Part shown: positions 49,618 through 57,676 of the stretch, piece by piece
How the letters are laid out: each line of letters starts with the position of its first letter
Numbering within the stretch: position 1 is the first letter of the stretch
NCBI RefSeq assembly: GCF_934754625.1
Contig: NZ_CAKVIU010000001.1
Length of the DNA stretch: 64,000 nucleotides
Reading direction: 5' to 3' (one strand)
Origin: Catenibacterium sp900764725
GTDB lineage: Bacteria; Bacillota_I; Bacilli_A; Erysipelotrichales; Coprobacillaceae
Notes under the pieces: model-generated
What the model was told of the DNA's origin: nothing
The model's database searches: none
Seen by the model: the letters and a program-made list of their open reading frames with translations, nothing else
Position numbers and translations under genes: made by a program

Positions 49618-50166
49618 ATGGCTAAAGTTGCAGTTTTAATGGCAGATGGTTTTGAAGAAGTAGAAGCCTTAGGTGTAGTAGATATCTTAAGACGCGCAGA
49701 AGTGGATGTAGACACTGTTTCTATTAAAGAGGAGCAGGTTGTCATTTCTTCTAGAAACATTCCTGTACGTGCGGATAAGACGCTTACAGACATGGATTAT
49801 TATGATATGATTGTGATTCCTGGAGGAGCAGGTGCATGGACCTTAAGAGATGATGATCGTATTATTTCACTCATTAAGAAATATGATCATGAAGAAAGAT
49901 ATATTGCCGCTATATGTGCAGGACCTATGGCTTTAGGTAAAGCAGGTGTAATCACTAATAAGAAAGTCACTTCTTATCCAGGAGAAGAAATTGAAAGCTA
50001 TTTAAAAGCAGGTAAATATGTTGAAGAAGAAGTGGTTGTAGATGGTCATATTATTACAAGTAGAGGACCAGCCACAGCATTTGCGTTTGCCTATAAGCTT
50101 TTAGATGTATTAGGTATTGATTCATCAAGCCTTAAGCATGGAATGTTGTATGATCTATACAGATAG
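49618..50166 (+). CDS. DJ-1/PfpI-family protein
   Basis: The 182-aa protein has VLMADGFEEVEALGVVDILR, VIPGGAGAW and the nucleophile elbow AAICAGPMALGKAG with the reactive Cys, then SRGPATAFAFAYKL. It matches YajL/ThiJ-type DJ-1 proteins, implicated in oxidative-stress protection and protein or nucleotide deglycation; the exact activity is debated. Third gene of the ttcA-tcdA cluster. Confidence 0.92.
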   Translation: MAKVAVLMADGFEEVEALGVVDILRRAEVDVDTVSIKEEQVVISSRNIPVRADKTLTDMDYYDMIVIPGGAGAWTLRDDDRIISLIKKYDHEERYIAAICAGPMALGKAGVITNKKVTSYPGEEIESYLKAGKYVEEEVVVDGHIITSRGPATAFAFAYKLLDVLGIDSSSLKHGMLYDLYR

Positions 50167-50188
50167 CCTTTGTGCTATCTTTTTTTAA
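50160..50188 (+). terminator. Terminator after the DJ-1 gene
   Basis: AGATAGC/GCTATCT stem, CTTTGT loop, then seven T residues; overlaps the stop. Confidence 0.85.
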
Positions 50189-50192
50189 TGCG

Positions 50193-50217
50193 AAAAAAAA
50201 CGATCCCGAAGGATCGT
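50193..50217 (-). terminator. Terminator of tRNA-Glu
   Basis: On the minus strand ACGATCC/GGATCGT with TTCG tetraloop, then eight T residues. Confidence 0.92.
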
Positions 50218-50228
50218 AATATTTAATA

Positions 50229-50304
50229 TGGTGACCGGTACGGGATTCGAACCCGTGAATGCATGCGTGAAAGGCATGTGAGTTAACCGTTTCTCCAACC
50301 GGCC
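50229..50304 (-). tRNA. tRNA-Glu (anticodon TTC)
   Basis: 76 nt with encoded CCA. Acceptor stem GGCCGGT/ACCGGTC, anticodon loop CTTTCAC on stem CATGC/GCATG, T arm GGGTTCGAATCCC. Identical to the copy at 63588-63663. Confidence 0.97.
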
Positions 50305-50352
50305 AGCGGAATTGAGTATATCATAGGAGAAACAAATACGTCAATAGTTATT

Positions 50353-50751
50353 TTAATATTTTGATAAAGAAAATGCTGAAATTTTTTTGTCTTTAAAGGT
50401 AAACTTAATTTGTATATTCTTCTCTTTATATTTATAGGTTATAGTACCTTTTCCGTTATTGTAATGGTTAGAAGTAGGAGAAGAATAAGTATGCTTTACT
50501 GTAGAGTAATCAGTTCCTACAGTAATATTATTCTTAAGTTTATACTTCTTAGTAAAGAGAGTGATTGTTTGGATTTTTCCATCCTTTTCTGAATATTGAA
50601 TATTAGAATCAAATAAAGCATCTGACATCTTTGATGCACTCATACCAGGATAGAGCTCTTTATTCTTATAAATGACTGTATAGTCCTTTATATCAGTTTG
50701 AGCACTACATGCACATAATAAGAGACATAGTAATAATAGTATCTTCTTCAT
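50353..50751 (-). CDS. Small lipoprotein of unknown function
   Basis: The 132-aa protein has a signal peptide ending LLCAC (lipidated Cys15). A strand-rich domain follows, with YPGMSASKMSDALFDSNI, which resembles the start of BamE/SmpA-type or OmlA-like small lipoprotein folds, then repeated KYK-rich strands. The fold guess is weak and function is unknown. Transcribed away from the aldo/keto reductase promoter. Confidence 0.72.
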   Translation of the reverse strand: MKKILLLLCLLLCACSAQTDIKDYTVIYKNKELYPGMSASKMSDALFDSNIQYSEKDGKIQTITLFTKKYKLKNNITVGTDYSTVKHTYSSPTSNHYNNGKGTITYKYKEKNIQIKFTFKDKKISAFSLSKY

Positions 50752-50806
50752 ATATATACCTCCTTGTCTTTATATTAGAACTTTAATAAGAAATTGCAAG
50801 AAAAGT

Positions 50807-50837
50807 TTGACAGGGAGCAACTACCGTCTAGTAGAAT
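50807..50837 (+). promoter_or_regulatory. MerR-type promoter of the aldo/keto reductase at 50858
   Basis: TTGACA and TAGAAT are 19 nt apart, with an imperfect GGGAGCAACTACCGTC dyad in the spacer. Such sites respond to AdhR/MerR-type activators sensing aldehydes. Distinct in sequence from the two sites near 15.2 and 15.9 kb. Confidence 0.6.
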
Positions 50838-50857
50838 AAATGTAGGAGGTAATTGTT

Positions 50858-51724
50858 ATGGAATATGTAAAATTAAATAATGGTGTAGAAATGCCGTTCA
50901 TCAGTTTTGGAGTTTATCAGATTCCAAAAGAGGATACTAAGAGATGTGTATTAGATGCAATCAAGTCTGGATATAGAGGCATTGATACAGCACAGAGCTA
51001 CTTCAATGAAAGTGAAGTAGGGGATGCGATTGTAGAGTGTGGTGTTCCTAGAGAAGAACTCTTTATCACTACTAAAGTCTGGATTGATCATTATGGTTAT
51101 GAAGAATGTAAGGCATCAGTAGAAGAATCTTTAAGAAAACTTAAAACAGACTATTTAGATCTATGTTTACTTCATCAGCCTTTTAGTGATTATTATGGTG
51201 CTTATCGTGCTTTAGAAGAGTTATATGCAGAAGGTAAAATAAAAGCAATTGGTGTTTCTAATTTCTATCCTGATCGTTTGACAGATATTTGTATGTTTGG
51301 TAGAAAGGTTATTCCTGCAGTTAACCAGGTAGAAGTCAATCCTTTTAATGCACAATGGTGTGCTCAGGAAAACATGGAAAAATATGGTGTAAAAATGGAT
51401 GCATGGGCTCCATTTGGTGAAGGAAGAAATAATCTATTTACTAATGAAACATTAGTTTCTATTGGTAAGAAATATAATAAGAGTTCTGCTCAGGTTGTGT
51501 TGAGATGGCTTATTCAAAGAGGTGTTATTGTTGCCTGCAAGTCTACTCATATTGAAAGAATGCAGGAAAATATCAATGTCTTTGATTTTGAATTAACAGA
51601 AGAAGACATGAATTCTATTAAAACATTAGATACTAGTAATAGCTTATTCTTCTCTCATAATGATCCTAATATGGTTGAATGGTTCGACAAGATTGTGAAA
51701 GAAAGAAGAGTAAATGAAGATTAG
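50858..51724 (+). CDS. Aldo/keto reductase (2,5-diketogluconate reductase-like)
   Basis: The 288-aa protein shows GVEMPFISFGVYQI, GYRGIDTAQSYFNESEVG (catalytic Asp and Tyr), LLHQPFSDYYGA (catalytic His region), KAIGVSNFYPDRL and VACKSTHIERMQEN. This is a single-domain NADPH-dependent carbonyl reductase of the YvgN/YtbE type, associated with methylglyoxal and aldehyde detoxification. The MerR-type promoter is consistent. AGGAGG precedes the start. Confidence 0.92.
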   Translation: MEYVKLNNGVEMPFISFGVYQIPKEDTKRCVLDAIKSGYRGIDTAQSYFNESEVGDAIVECGVPREELFITTKVWIDHYGYEECKASVEESLRKLKTDYLDLCLLHQPFSDYYGAYRALEELYAEGKIKAIGVSNFYPDRLTDICMFGRKVIPAVNQVEVNPFNAQWCAQENMEKYGVKMDAWAPFGEGRNNLFTNETLVSIGKKYNKSSAQVVLRWLIQRGVIVACKSTHIERMQENINVFDFELTEEDMNSIKTLDTSNSLFFSHNDPNMVEWFDKIVKERRVNED

Positions 51725-51726
51725 AT

Positions 51727-51753
51727 AAAAAGACTTCAATTGAAGTCTTTTTT
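51727..51753. terminator. Bidirectional terminator between convergent genes
   Basis: AAAAAGACTTCAATTGAAGTCTTTTT is a perfect palindrome that can end both the aldo/keto reductase transcript and the ABC operon. Confidence 0.9.
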
Positions 51754-53857
51754 AACGGATGTTATGTTTTGATATCATCTTTTGAATGATTACAGGTATA
51801 AAGAATTCTATCACAAATGCGGAAGCATAGAATAATGCAATATGAATTATTGTAATAGGCATGATTAATGGAATAATCATCATCTTTATTGTGAAAATCA
51901 TAATTACTTCTAGAAGAATCCATACAAATGTACCTAATATTAATGCGTTTTTCAAGTATGTGCGATAGAAGCTGTGATCTATTCTCTTAGTTGTTAAACC
52001 CATGTTATAGAGATAATCTCTTGTCTGTTTTTCTTCTCTTAAAATGAGATACTTAAGGTAAAAATAGAAACCATACAACAATATAAAGACAACTGCAATG
52101 AATTCTATTAATACTTTCTGATTGTTGGTGATAAGAGAATTGATTGCATCATTATCTACAAATGCACCCTCTACCTTAAAACCTAGTTTTTCTAATTCAT
52201 TCTTAACCTGATTGATATTCTTAAGACTATCTACTCTTAATGTATAAGCATCTGGACGCCATGGTGTTTTCATGATGATATCATCTACATCATTCATAGT
52301 ATAATTTTCAGGAAGAACATTTTCAATTTTTACATAACCTTTTTCACTATGAGGATCCTCTATATTATAAATAACAACACTTTCTTTGACTTTAAAAGCT
52401 TCCATATATGGTGTAATACAGTCTCTAGGAATGTAAACATACGCATCTCCTGTGCCAACACTATTTGTACTTATAGCTGATCCTGGTTTTAAAATTCCTC
52501 TCACAGGCAGGTTCATATAAACAAGTTTTACACAAGGTGTGTTGATATCGATCCACTCATCACCATCAGATGATGTTCCCACTTGAGAAATACCAGAAGC
52601 ATTATAAACAGGTATTGGAACCCATAATCCTATTTTTAACTTCTTGATATTAATATCCTCTAGTCTAAGGTTATTTTCTTCTAAGAAAGCTTCCATTTTT
52701 TCGTTGCTTAAATAGACACCTTTATTATCAGCATGTTTAATAGTGATGTTTGTATAATCATCCCTACTATCATAAGTTTGAAGCATAAAGATGGATGAAC
52801 TACCATTCATATGACCATCAGATAGTGATATCTGATCATAGTTATTTTCTGTTGCACCATTCATATCATCCGTCCATTCTGAGAAGGTGCTATAGTGAAC
52901 ATCATATCTCCATGTAAGGCGTTCTATGTGACTGACACTTTTAATCTTATTGTAATCCTGTTGACTCAGAGGTGTTTCTCCAGAATAGTATGTATAATAA
53001 TCATTCTTATATTTTTCTTTGTAGACAACAAGGTCTCTAGAAGCAACAGAATTAATTTTGTCTTCATAAGAAGCACTATATGTTCCATAAATATTATAAC
53101 TATAAGCACATATAATCATTGTGAAAGCAACAAGTATATTCATTACTGTTCTGAAAGTACGATGCGAAAAACGAATATCCATGTTTTTATCTTTCATGAT
53201 AGGTGCTTTTATTAAACTCTTCTCTTTGGATAGATCTCTATCTATGATTAATGCACCCTCTACTTTATAAAGCGTATCAGCTGCTTGAATCATTCTACTA
53301 TCATGTGATGCACTAATCACATAATGTCCTTTATCTGCGTACTCTTTGAGAATATTGATCATTATATTTGCATAACCTGGATCAAGTGCAGCAGTAGGTT
53401 CATCTAAGATGAGTATTTCAGGCTGTCTTATTAAGGCTAAATAAACGGCAACGCGTGTTTTTTCTCCTCCAGATAAACTTTTAGGATATTTATTTTCAAG
53501 AGGTTTTATACCTAATTGTTCTTCATAATCAGGAATTCTTTTACATCCTAATTTTTCTAACTGTTTAATATGGCTGCCAATGGTCATTCCTTCTATGAAT
53601 AAAGGTATCTGGTGAACATTTGCGAGATGATCATGAATGAATTTCTGTTTATTGTCTTCATCAAGAGTATCAATTCTTTGCCCTTCATAGAGATAAATAC
53701 AGTCATAAGCAAATTGGAAGGCTTTAAGAAATGTGGATTTTCCTGATCCGCTTCTTCCTTTAATAACAGTTAAATGTCCACATTCAGCACGAAATGAAGC
53801 ATCTTTAAATACAGTCTTTTTTCCAAAAGACACATTAAGTTGTTTAATTTCAAGCAT
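51752..53857 (-). CDS. ABC transporter with ATPase fused to FtsX-like permease (cluster 1, second gene)
   Basis: Start taken at the ATG at 53857 after GAGGTGG; 701 aa. Residues 1-205 form an ATPase with Walker A (KGRSGSGKST), signature (SLSGGEKTRVAVYLAL), Walker B (ILILDEPTAALDP) and the SASHD switch. A helix near 240-260 is followed by a roughly 330-residue extracellular segment and three C-terminal helices, the MacB/FtsX-like layout. A single protein thus carries both half-functions; with the upstream gene it could form a heterodimer. Position behind a small secreted peptide gene suggests peptide export, processing or self-immunity. Its C-terminus is duplicated as a remnant at 15732. Confidence 0.85.
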   Translation of the reverse strand: MLEIKQLNVSFGKKTVFKDASFRAECGHLTVIKGRSGSGKSTFLKAFQFAYDCIYLYEGQRIDTLDEDNKQKFIHDHLANVHQIPLFIEGMTIGSHIKQLEKLGCKRIPDYEEQLGIKPLENKYPKSLSGGEKTRVAVYLALIRQPEILILDEPTAALDPGYANIMINILKEYADKGHYVISASHDSRMIQAADTLYKVEGALIIDRDLSKEKSLIKAPIMKDKNMDIRFSHRTFRTVMNILVAFTMIICAYSYNIYGTYSASYEDKINSVASRDLVVYKEKYKNDYYTYYSGETPLSQQDYNKIKSVSHIERLTWRYDVHYSTFSEWTDDMNGATENNYDQISLSDGHMNGSSSIFMLQTYDSRDDYTNITIKHADNKGVYLSNEKMEAFLEENNLRLEDINIKKLKIGLWVPIPVYNASGISQVGTSSDGDEWIDINTPCVKLVYMNLPVRGILKPGSAISTNSVGTGDAYVYIPRDCITPYMEAFKVKESVVIYNIEDPHSEKGYVKIENVLPENYTMNDVDDIIMKTPWRPDAYTLRVDSLKNINQVKNELEKLGFKVEGAFVDNDAINSLITNNQKVLIEFIAVVFILLYGFYFYLKYLILREEKQTRDYLYNMGLTTKRIDHSFYRTYLKNALILGTFVWILLEVIMIFTIKMMIIPLIMPITIIHIALFYASAFVIEFFIPVIIQKMISKHNIR

Positions 53858-53858
53858 A

Positions 53859-55658
53859 TTAAACCACCTCATTTCTTAGTTCTGTAACAATATCAATCTT
53901 TTTGATAAATCTTGATTGAGTCATCACTCTTTCTAAAAGAAGAATGATTATAAAGACAAAAGTAGATATAAGAGGTGCTACAAGTGAGAATATACCTGTA
54001 AAAACCAACATGATAATTGATATGATTGTACTGATAACTAAAACAGCACAAAGCCCAATAATGCTTTCAGTCAGAGATATATGAATCAAATCTTTTTCTC
54101 TTAAGCCAGAAATTCTTAATAAAACAAGTTCGCTCTTTCTTTGCATTAATAAATGTGATTCAAGAACAATATCAATAATCATAGCTACAAGAATAATAAT
54201 ACCTGCAAATGTAAACATCAGCATTTGATAATAGTTGTTTAAGCTATTCATCGATTCTCTATCTGTAAATGAATCATTGATTGTATAACCACTCTTTTCA
54301 TAGCCTTTTAGAGCTGTTTCTAATTTATCGTATGTATCATAGCATACTACGTATCCTATATATTGTTTATCTTTACTGTTCTTTTCATAAATGGATTTCA
54401 TTAATGAATAAGGCATGTAGATATATCTTTGACTTTTTACTACATAATGGACTTTTTTAGAATTTTTAAATACACCATTCATATCAAAACTGTGTTCAGT
54501 TTGATGCATTCCTTCTCTATCTTTAATGGTTATATCTAGATTTATTTTGTTGTTCTTGGATTTCTGATTGAGAATATAGAAGGTAGATTCATCCATGTAT
54601 ATACCATTTTGTTTATCCTGTATAGGTCTATCTATATACTTGGATAAATCATCTTCTTTGAAATAAGGAACAATATAAACTTCTTCACCATTCACATCAG
54701 TAGACATCTTATATAAGGGATATGCATTCTTATCATTTAATGTAATCAGTTTACTATAATCCTGATCTACATAAGAATGTTCATCTTTCGTGATAATAGC
54801 TTTGTTTTCTAATTGTCCTACTAGCATCTGCATTGCTTGCTTTTTAGAATTATGAATAATTCCAGTCATAACCTGACATGAAACAAGACTTAAAACAAAA
54901 ACCATCAATAAAAGAACATACATAAAGCTATAATGCTTCATATACGTTTTAACATATTCAATGCAGAAATTATGATTGATAGAAGGGGCTATGCCTTCAC
55001 CGCTTTGATCTTCTGAAAGCAAAAAATCAGAAGATGAAAGCATACCATCTTCAATCATATAAGTAACATCAGCATATCCTATTGCACAATCAGAGTGTGA
55101 TGCCATAACAATAGTCATATCATGACTCAGTTCTTTTAGTATTTCATATATTTGTATTTCATTGTCATGATCTAGAGAAGCAGTCGGTTCATCAAGGATA
55201 AGAACCTGTGGATGACTAACAAGAGCACACGCAATAGAAAGTCTTTGTCTTTCACCAAGAGAAAGTGTCATAACATTTTGTGAAGGAGAAACATCTAAAT
55301 GCATTCTATCAAGGCATTCATCTATATCATTATCCGTTAATACTTTATTATGAATACGTGCAAAATATTGAAGTGTACCTGTCACATCAAGATGAGGAAG
55401 AAGACTGCTTTCTTGTAAAACATAACCAATACGGCTTCTTCTATATTCATCTCTTTCCTCTTCTTCTATGAGTTTTCCATCATAATAATATTTATAATTG
55501 CTTTTATTATCCATGAGGGCAATACAATAAAGAAGTGCAGTTTTTCCTGAACCACTTTTACCTCTTAGAAGAGTGATAGAATGAGCAGGAATACTGATCG
55601 ATGCATGATCTAGAATAACTCTATCATAGGCGATGGTTACATCTTTGAGTTCAATCAT
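53859..55658 (-). CDS. ABC transporter with ATPase fused to FtsX-like permease (cluster 1, first gene)
   Basis: The 599-aa protein has an ATPase (residues 1-215: GKSGSGKTALL, TLSLGERQRLSIACAL, VLILDEPTASLDH), a first helix at about 243-265, an extracellular region of about 200 residues, and three C-terminal helices (about 482-503, 530-555, 557-580) in FtsX-like fashion. One base separates its stop from the next ATG, so the two ABC genes are tightly coupled. Related to the 553-aa protein of cluster 2. The substrate is unknown; the preceding secreted peptide is the natural candidate. Confidence 0.85.
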   Translation of the reverse strand: MIELKDVTIAYDRVILDHASISIPAHSITLLRGKSGSGKTALLYCIALMDNKSNYKYYYDGKLIEEEERDEYRRSRIGYVLQESSLLPHLDVTGTLQYFARIHNKVLTDNDIDECLDRMHLDVSPSQNVMTLSLGERQRLSIACALVSHPQVLILDEPTASLDHDNEIQIYEILKELSHDMTIVMASHSDCAIGYADVTYMIEDGMLSSSDFLLSEDQSGEGIAPSINHNFCIEYVKTYMKHYSFMYVLLLMVFVLSLVSCQVMTGIIHNSKKQAMQMLVGQLENKAIITKDEHSYVDQDYSKLITLNDKNAYPLYKMSTDVNGEEVYIVPYFKEDDLSKYIDRPIQDKQNGIYMDESTFYILNQKSKNNKINLDITIKDREGMHQTEHSFDMNGVFKNSKKVHYVVKSQRYIYMPYSLMKSIYEKNSKDKQYIGYVVCYDTYDKLETALKGYEKSGYTINDSFTDRESMNSLNNYYQMLMFTFAGIIILVAMIIDIVLESHLLMQRKSELVLLRISGLREKDLIHISLTESIIGLCAVLVISTIISIIMLVFTGIFSLVAPLISTFVFIIILLLERVMTQSRFIKKIDIVTELRNEVV

Positions 55659-55681
55659 ATTATTATTCCTTTCTAAATATA

Positions 55682-55702
55682 ACTCCCAGTAGAACTGGGA
55701 GT
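55682..55702 (-). promoter_or_regulatory. Intercistronic hairpin between peptide gene and ABC genes
   Basis: On the minus strand ACTCCCAGT/ACTGGGAGT is a 9-bp stem with a 3-nt loop, without a U-tract, just ahead of the ribosome-binding site of the ABC gene. Such hairpins stabilise or partly terminate upstream peptide messages, giving more peptide than transporter. Confidence 0.65.
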
Positions 55703-55710
55703 CGTTAAAA

Positions 55711-56094
55711 TTATTTTATATTACGTGTAGACCATTTGTCAGTTGCACCATTTACAGACCAATGATAAATCATGCTGCCGGAATGGGAAACGTAATTATA
55801 ATCAGTGCTCGAGAAATTTACTTTTTGTTCACAATGGTAAAAACTAGGATTTCTTTTATAAGTTTTTGGAATTCCTGATTTAGTAGCGTATCCACCTTTT
55901 CCAGAATAGCCGATACTGGTTGGTGATCCTACTTTCCATCGTGTTGTTTCGTGAGTATAGTAAGTCGCTGTTACACTAGCAGAGGTTCCTGCACATGTTC
56001 CACGTAATGTCTTAGACATTGATGCAGCATAAACGGATTGGATGCTAATAAAACATGCAATACCACTTGCTAATATTATAAATTTCTTTTTCAT
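55711..56094 (-). CDS. Small secreted protein, bacteriocin-like (lactococcin 972-like tail)
   Basis: The 127-aa precursor has a clear signal peptide (cleavage probably after SVYA, residue 23). The mature part of about 104 residues is rich in Ser, Tyr, Thr and Gly, with two cysteines (CAGTSA and FYHCEQ). The end (YVSHSGSMIYHWSVNGATDK followed by WST) resembles the His-Ser..Trp tail of lactococcin 972-type bacteriocins, but overall identity is not evident to me. Its gene precedes two ATPase-permease fusions, the context of lactococcin 972 loci. AAGGTGATCACTT precedes the start. Confidence 0.55.
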   Translation of the reverse strand: MKKKFIILASGIACFISIQSVYAASMSKTLRGTCAGTSASVTATYYTHETTRWKVGSPTSIGYSGKGGYATKSGIPKTYKRNPSFYHCEQKVNFSSTDYNYVSHSGSMIYHWSVNGATDKWSTRNIK

Positions 56095-56556
56095 AAGTGA
56101 TCACCTTAAATGTTGTTACATTTATCATAATAATATGCTGCACAGAACGTGTAAAGCCTTACATATAAAAAGCTGTATTAAATTAAAACTAGTATAAATT
56201 TCTGTAACTCTTGTATTGCTTGTTAAGGTTAGCTAAAAGGCCTGGTTTCTTATGCCACATAATCTAAAGAACTTTTTTTACATTACTTATGATAGTTTAT
56301 AATCATCACTTATGTTATTTGAATTAAATATAATAAAATTTGAATACCTACAAACCCCAGGTATGCCATAAATACATTTTTTTAATGGCATCCTTTTAAA
56401 CAGACAATAGAAAGAACAAACAAAGATCAAAAAATACTATTTCTTGCAGATTATGAGTATTCAAATAATATATATGAAAACATTACGTAATATTAACGAA
56501 TGCTTAACATAGAAATTATATCTATATGATATTATTCTTATAGGAGGATATATTAT
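56095..56556. other. AT-rich intergenic region between divergent secreted-protein genes
   Basis: I see no gene in these 462 nt. A dyad GGTATGCCAT/ATGGCATCC at 56361-56390 stands out. Promoters for the two divergent genes must lie here; TATGATATTATTC near 56525-56540 could be a -10 region for the rightward gene, but no convincing -35 is visible. Confidence 0.5.
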
Positions 56557-57312
56557 ATGAAAAAAATAATTATAGCATTATTTTCATGTCTGTTAATTTT
56601 CCCGATGTATTCAAATGTTAATGCTTTTGAATATAACGAAAACTTAAATACACTTTGGGAAAATAGACAAAACTTTAAATTGGCATATTCAGATATTTCT
56701 AAAACTGTGTCATTTTTTACTACGAATGGAGTAAGGTATGAATTAGATGAGGTGATTGCCTATAGTGGAAAATGCGTAAAAAGTAAATATTATAGATTGG
56801 ATAATGGAAAAACTTTTTTAGGAGAGCAGTCAACAATATTCAATGAAAATAATGAAGGAATAGAAGCAACAATGATTGAAAAAAATAAGGTGATATATAA
56901 AAGTATAATTAGATCACCTGATAATATGTTGAGAAACAACAATACTAATAATTGTAATTCGCAAATAGTGCCATACTCTGCAAAGGTATCATCAAGATGG
57001 TTTTCTCAGGGGGTCTATAAAGGTTCGAATAATATTGCAAGATATACTGTTTCAGCGTTGATTGCACTTATTGGATATATTAGTGGGACAGCTACTGGAG
57101 TTGTTATATCGGCGCTAGCAGAAAAAGCAGTTAGCGAACATTGGCCGGCGGTATACTATTCAAAAGAAACTTTTGTTTATATGAAAAGATGTCCTAGCTG
57201 GCCGTCTTATCCTGATTGGGTTGTAGCTGGAAAATACAAATATATTACTAAATTTTATGCCAACAGTTCTAGAAAAAAATGTAAAGGGACAGTTACTCAT
57301 ATAGATGGTTAA
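56557..57312 (+). CDS. Secreted protein with C-terminal glycine/alanine-rich hydrophobic helix, candidate toxin or large bacteriocin
   Basis: The 251-aa protein has a signal peptide (cleavage probably after NVNA, residue 23) and a polar, Asn-rich pro-like region (24-145). Next is a SRWFSQGVYKGSNNIARY segment, then an amphipathic to hydrophobic stretch ALIALIGYISGTATGVVISA (about 168-187), and an aromatic C-terminus with two cysteines (KRCPSWPSYPDW, RKKCKG). I do not recognise the family. The layout of a secreted precursor with one small-residue-rich helix, followed at 3 nt by a 55-aa two-helix membrane protein, resembles toxin-immunity pairs. It lies between the two ABC clusters on the opposite strand. 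Confidence 0.6.
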   Translation: MKKIIIALFSCLLIFPMYSNVNAFEYNENLNTLWENRQNFKLAYSDISKTVSFFTTNGVRYELDEVIAYSGKCVKSKYYRLDNGKTFLGEQSTIFNENNEGIEATMIEKNKVIYKSIIRSPDNMLRNNNTNNCNSQIVPYSAKVSSRWFSQGVYKGSNNIARYTVSALIALIGYISGTATGVVISALAEKAVSEHWPAVYYSKETFVYMKRCPSWPSYPDWVVAGKYKYITKFYANSSRKKCKGTVTHIDG

Positions 57313-57315
57313 AAA

Positions 57316-57483
57316 ATGAAAAATTATAATTTCTTTCTTTTAAGTGTACTTATCTTTATATTATTCTTGATATTTGACTGGCTTAATTTTAAAAGAATCG
57401 ATATTGATTATATTAAAATAACTTTGTTTTCTCTTGTAGTTGTTCTGGCATTCATTTTGTTAAAGGAAAAATTTACAAAATAA
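57316..57483 (+). CDS. 55-aa two-helix membrane protein, candidate immunity protein
   Basis: An ATG 3 nt after the stop of the secreted protein opens a 55-codon frame: KNYNFFLLSVLIFILFLIFD (helix 1), a short charged loop FKRIDIDYIK, helix 2 (LFSLVVVLAFILL) and a basic end KEKFTK. The size and two-helix layout match many bacteriocin immunity proteins. There is no clear ribosome-binding site, so translation is probably coupled to the gene before it. A bidirectional terminator follows. Confidence 0.6.
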   Translation: MKNYNFFLLSVLIFILFLIFDWLNFKRIDIDYIKITLFSLVVVLAFILLKEKFTK

Positions 57484-57555
57484 ATGTTGGATTTGGATAG
57501 AATGATATTGGAATATATTTAGAGTAACTAAACATGCGTGGGGGTTACTCGAGCT

Positions 57556-57594
57556 ATAAAAACGCCAGTTATGTGAACTCCTGGCGTTTTTTGA
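57556..57594. terminator. Bidirectional terminator
   Basis: AAAACGCCAG/CTGGCGTTTT stem with A-run before and T-run after; serves the secreted-protein pair and the convergent ABC cluster 2. Confidence 0.9.
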
Positions 57595-57676
57595 ACTATT
57601 AACTTTTGGAACAACTCTTTATATATTTTGCTTGTCTCTTAAAAGAAGAGATGGCTGATTATTCCAATTTAGTTGA

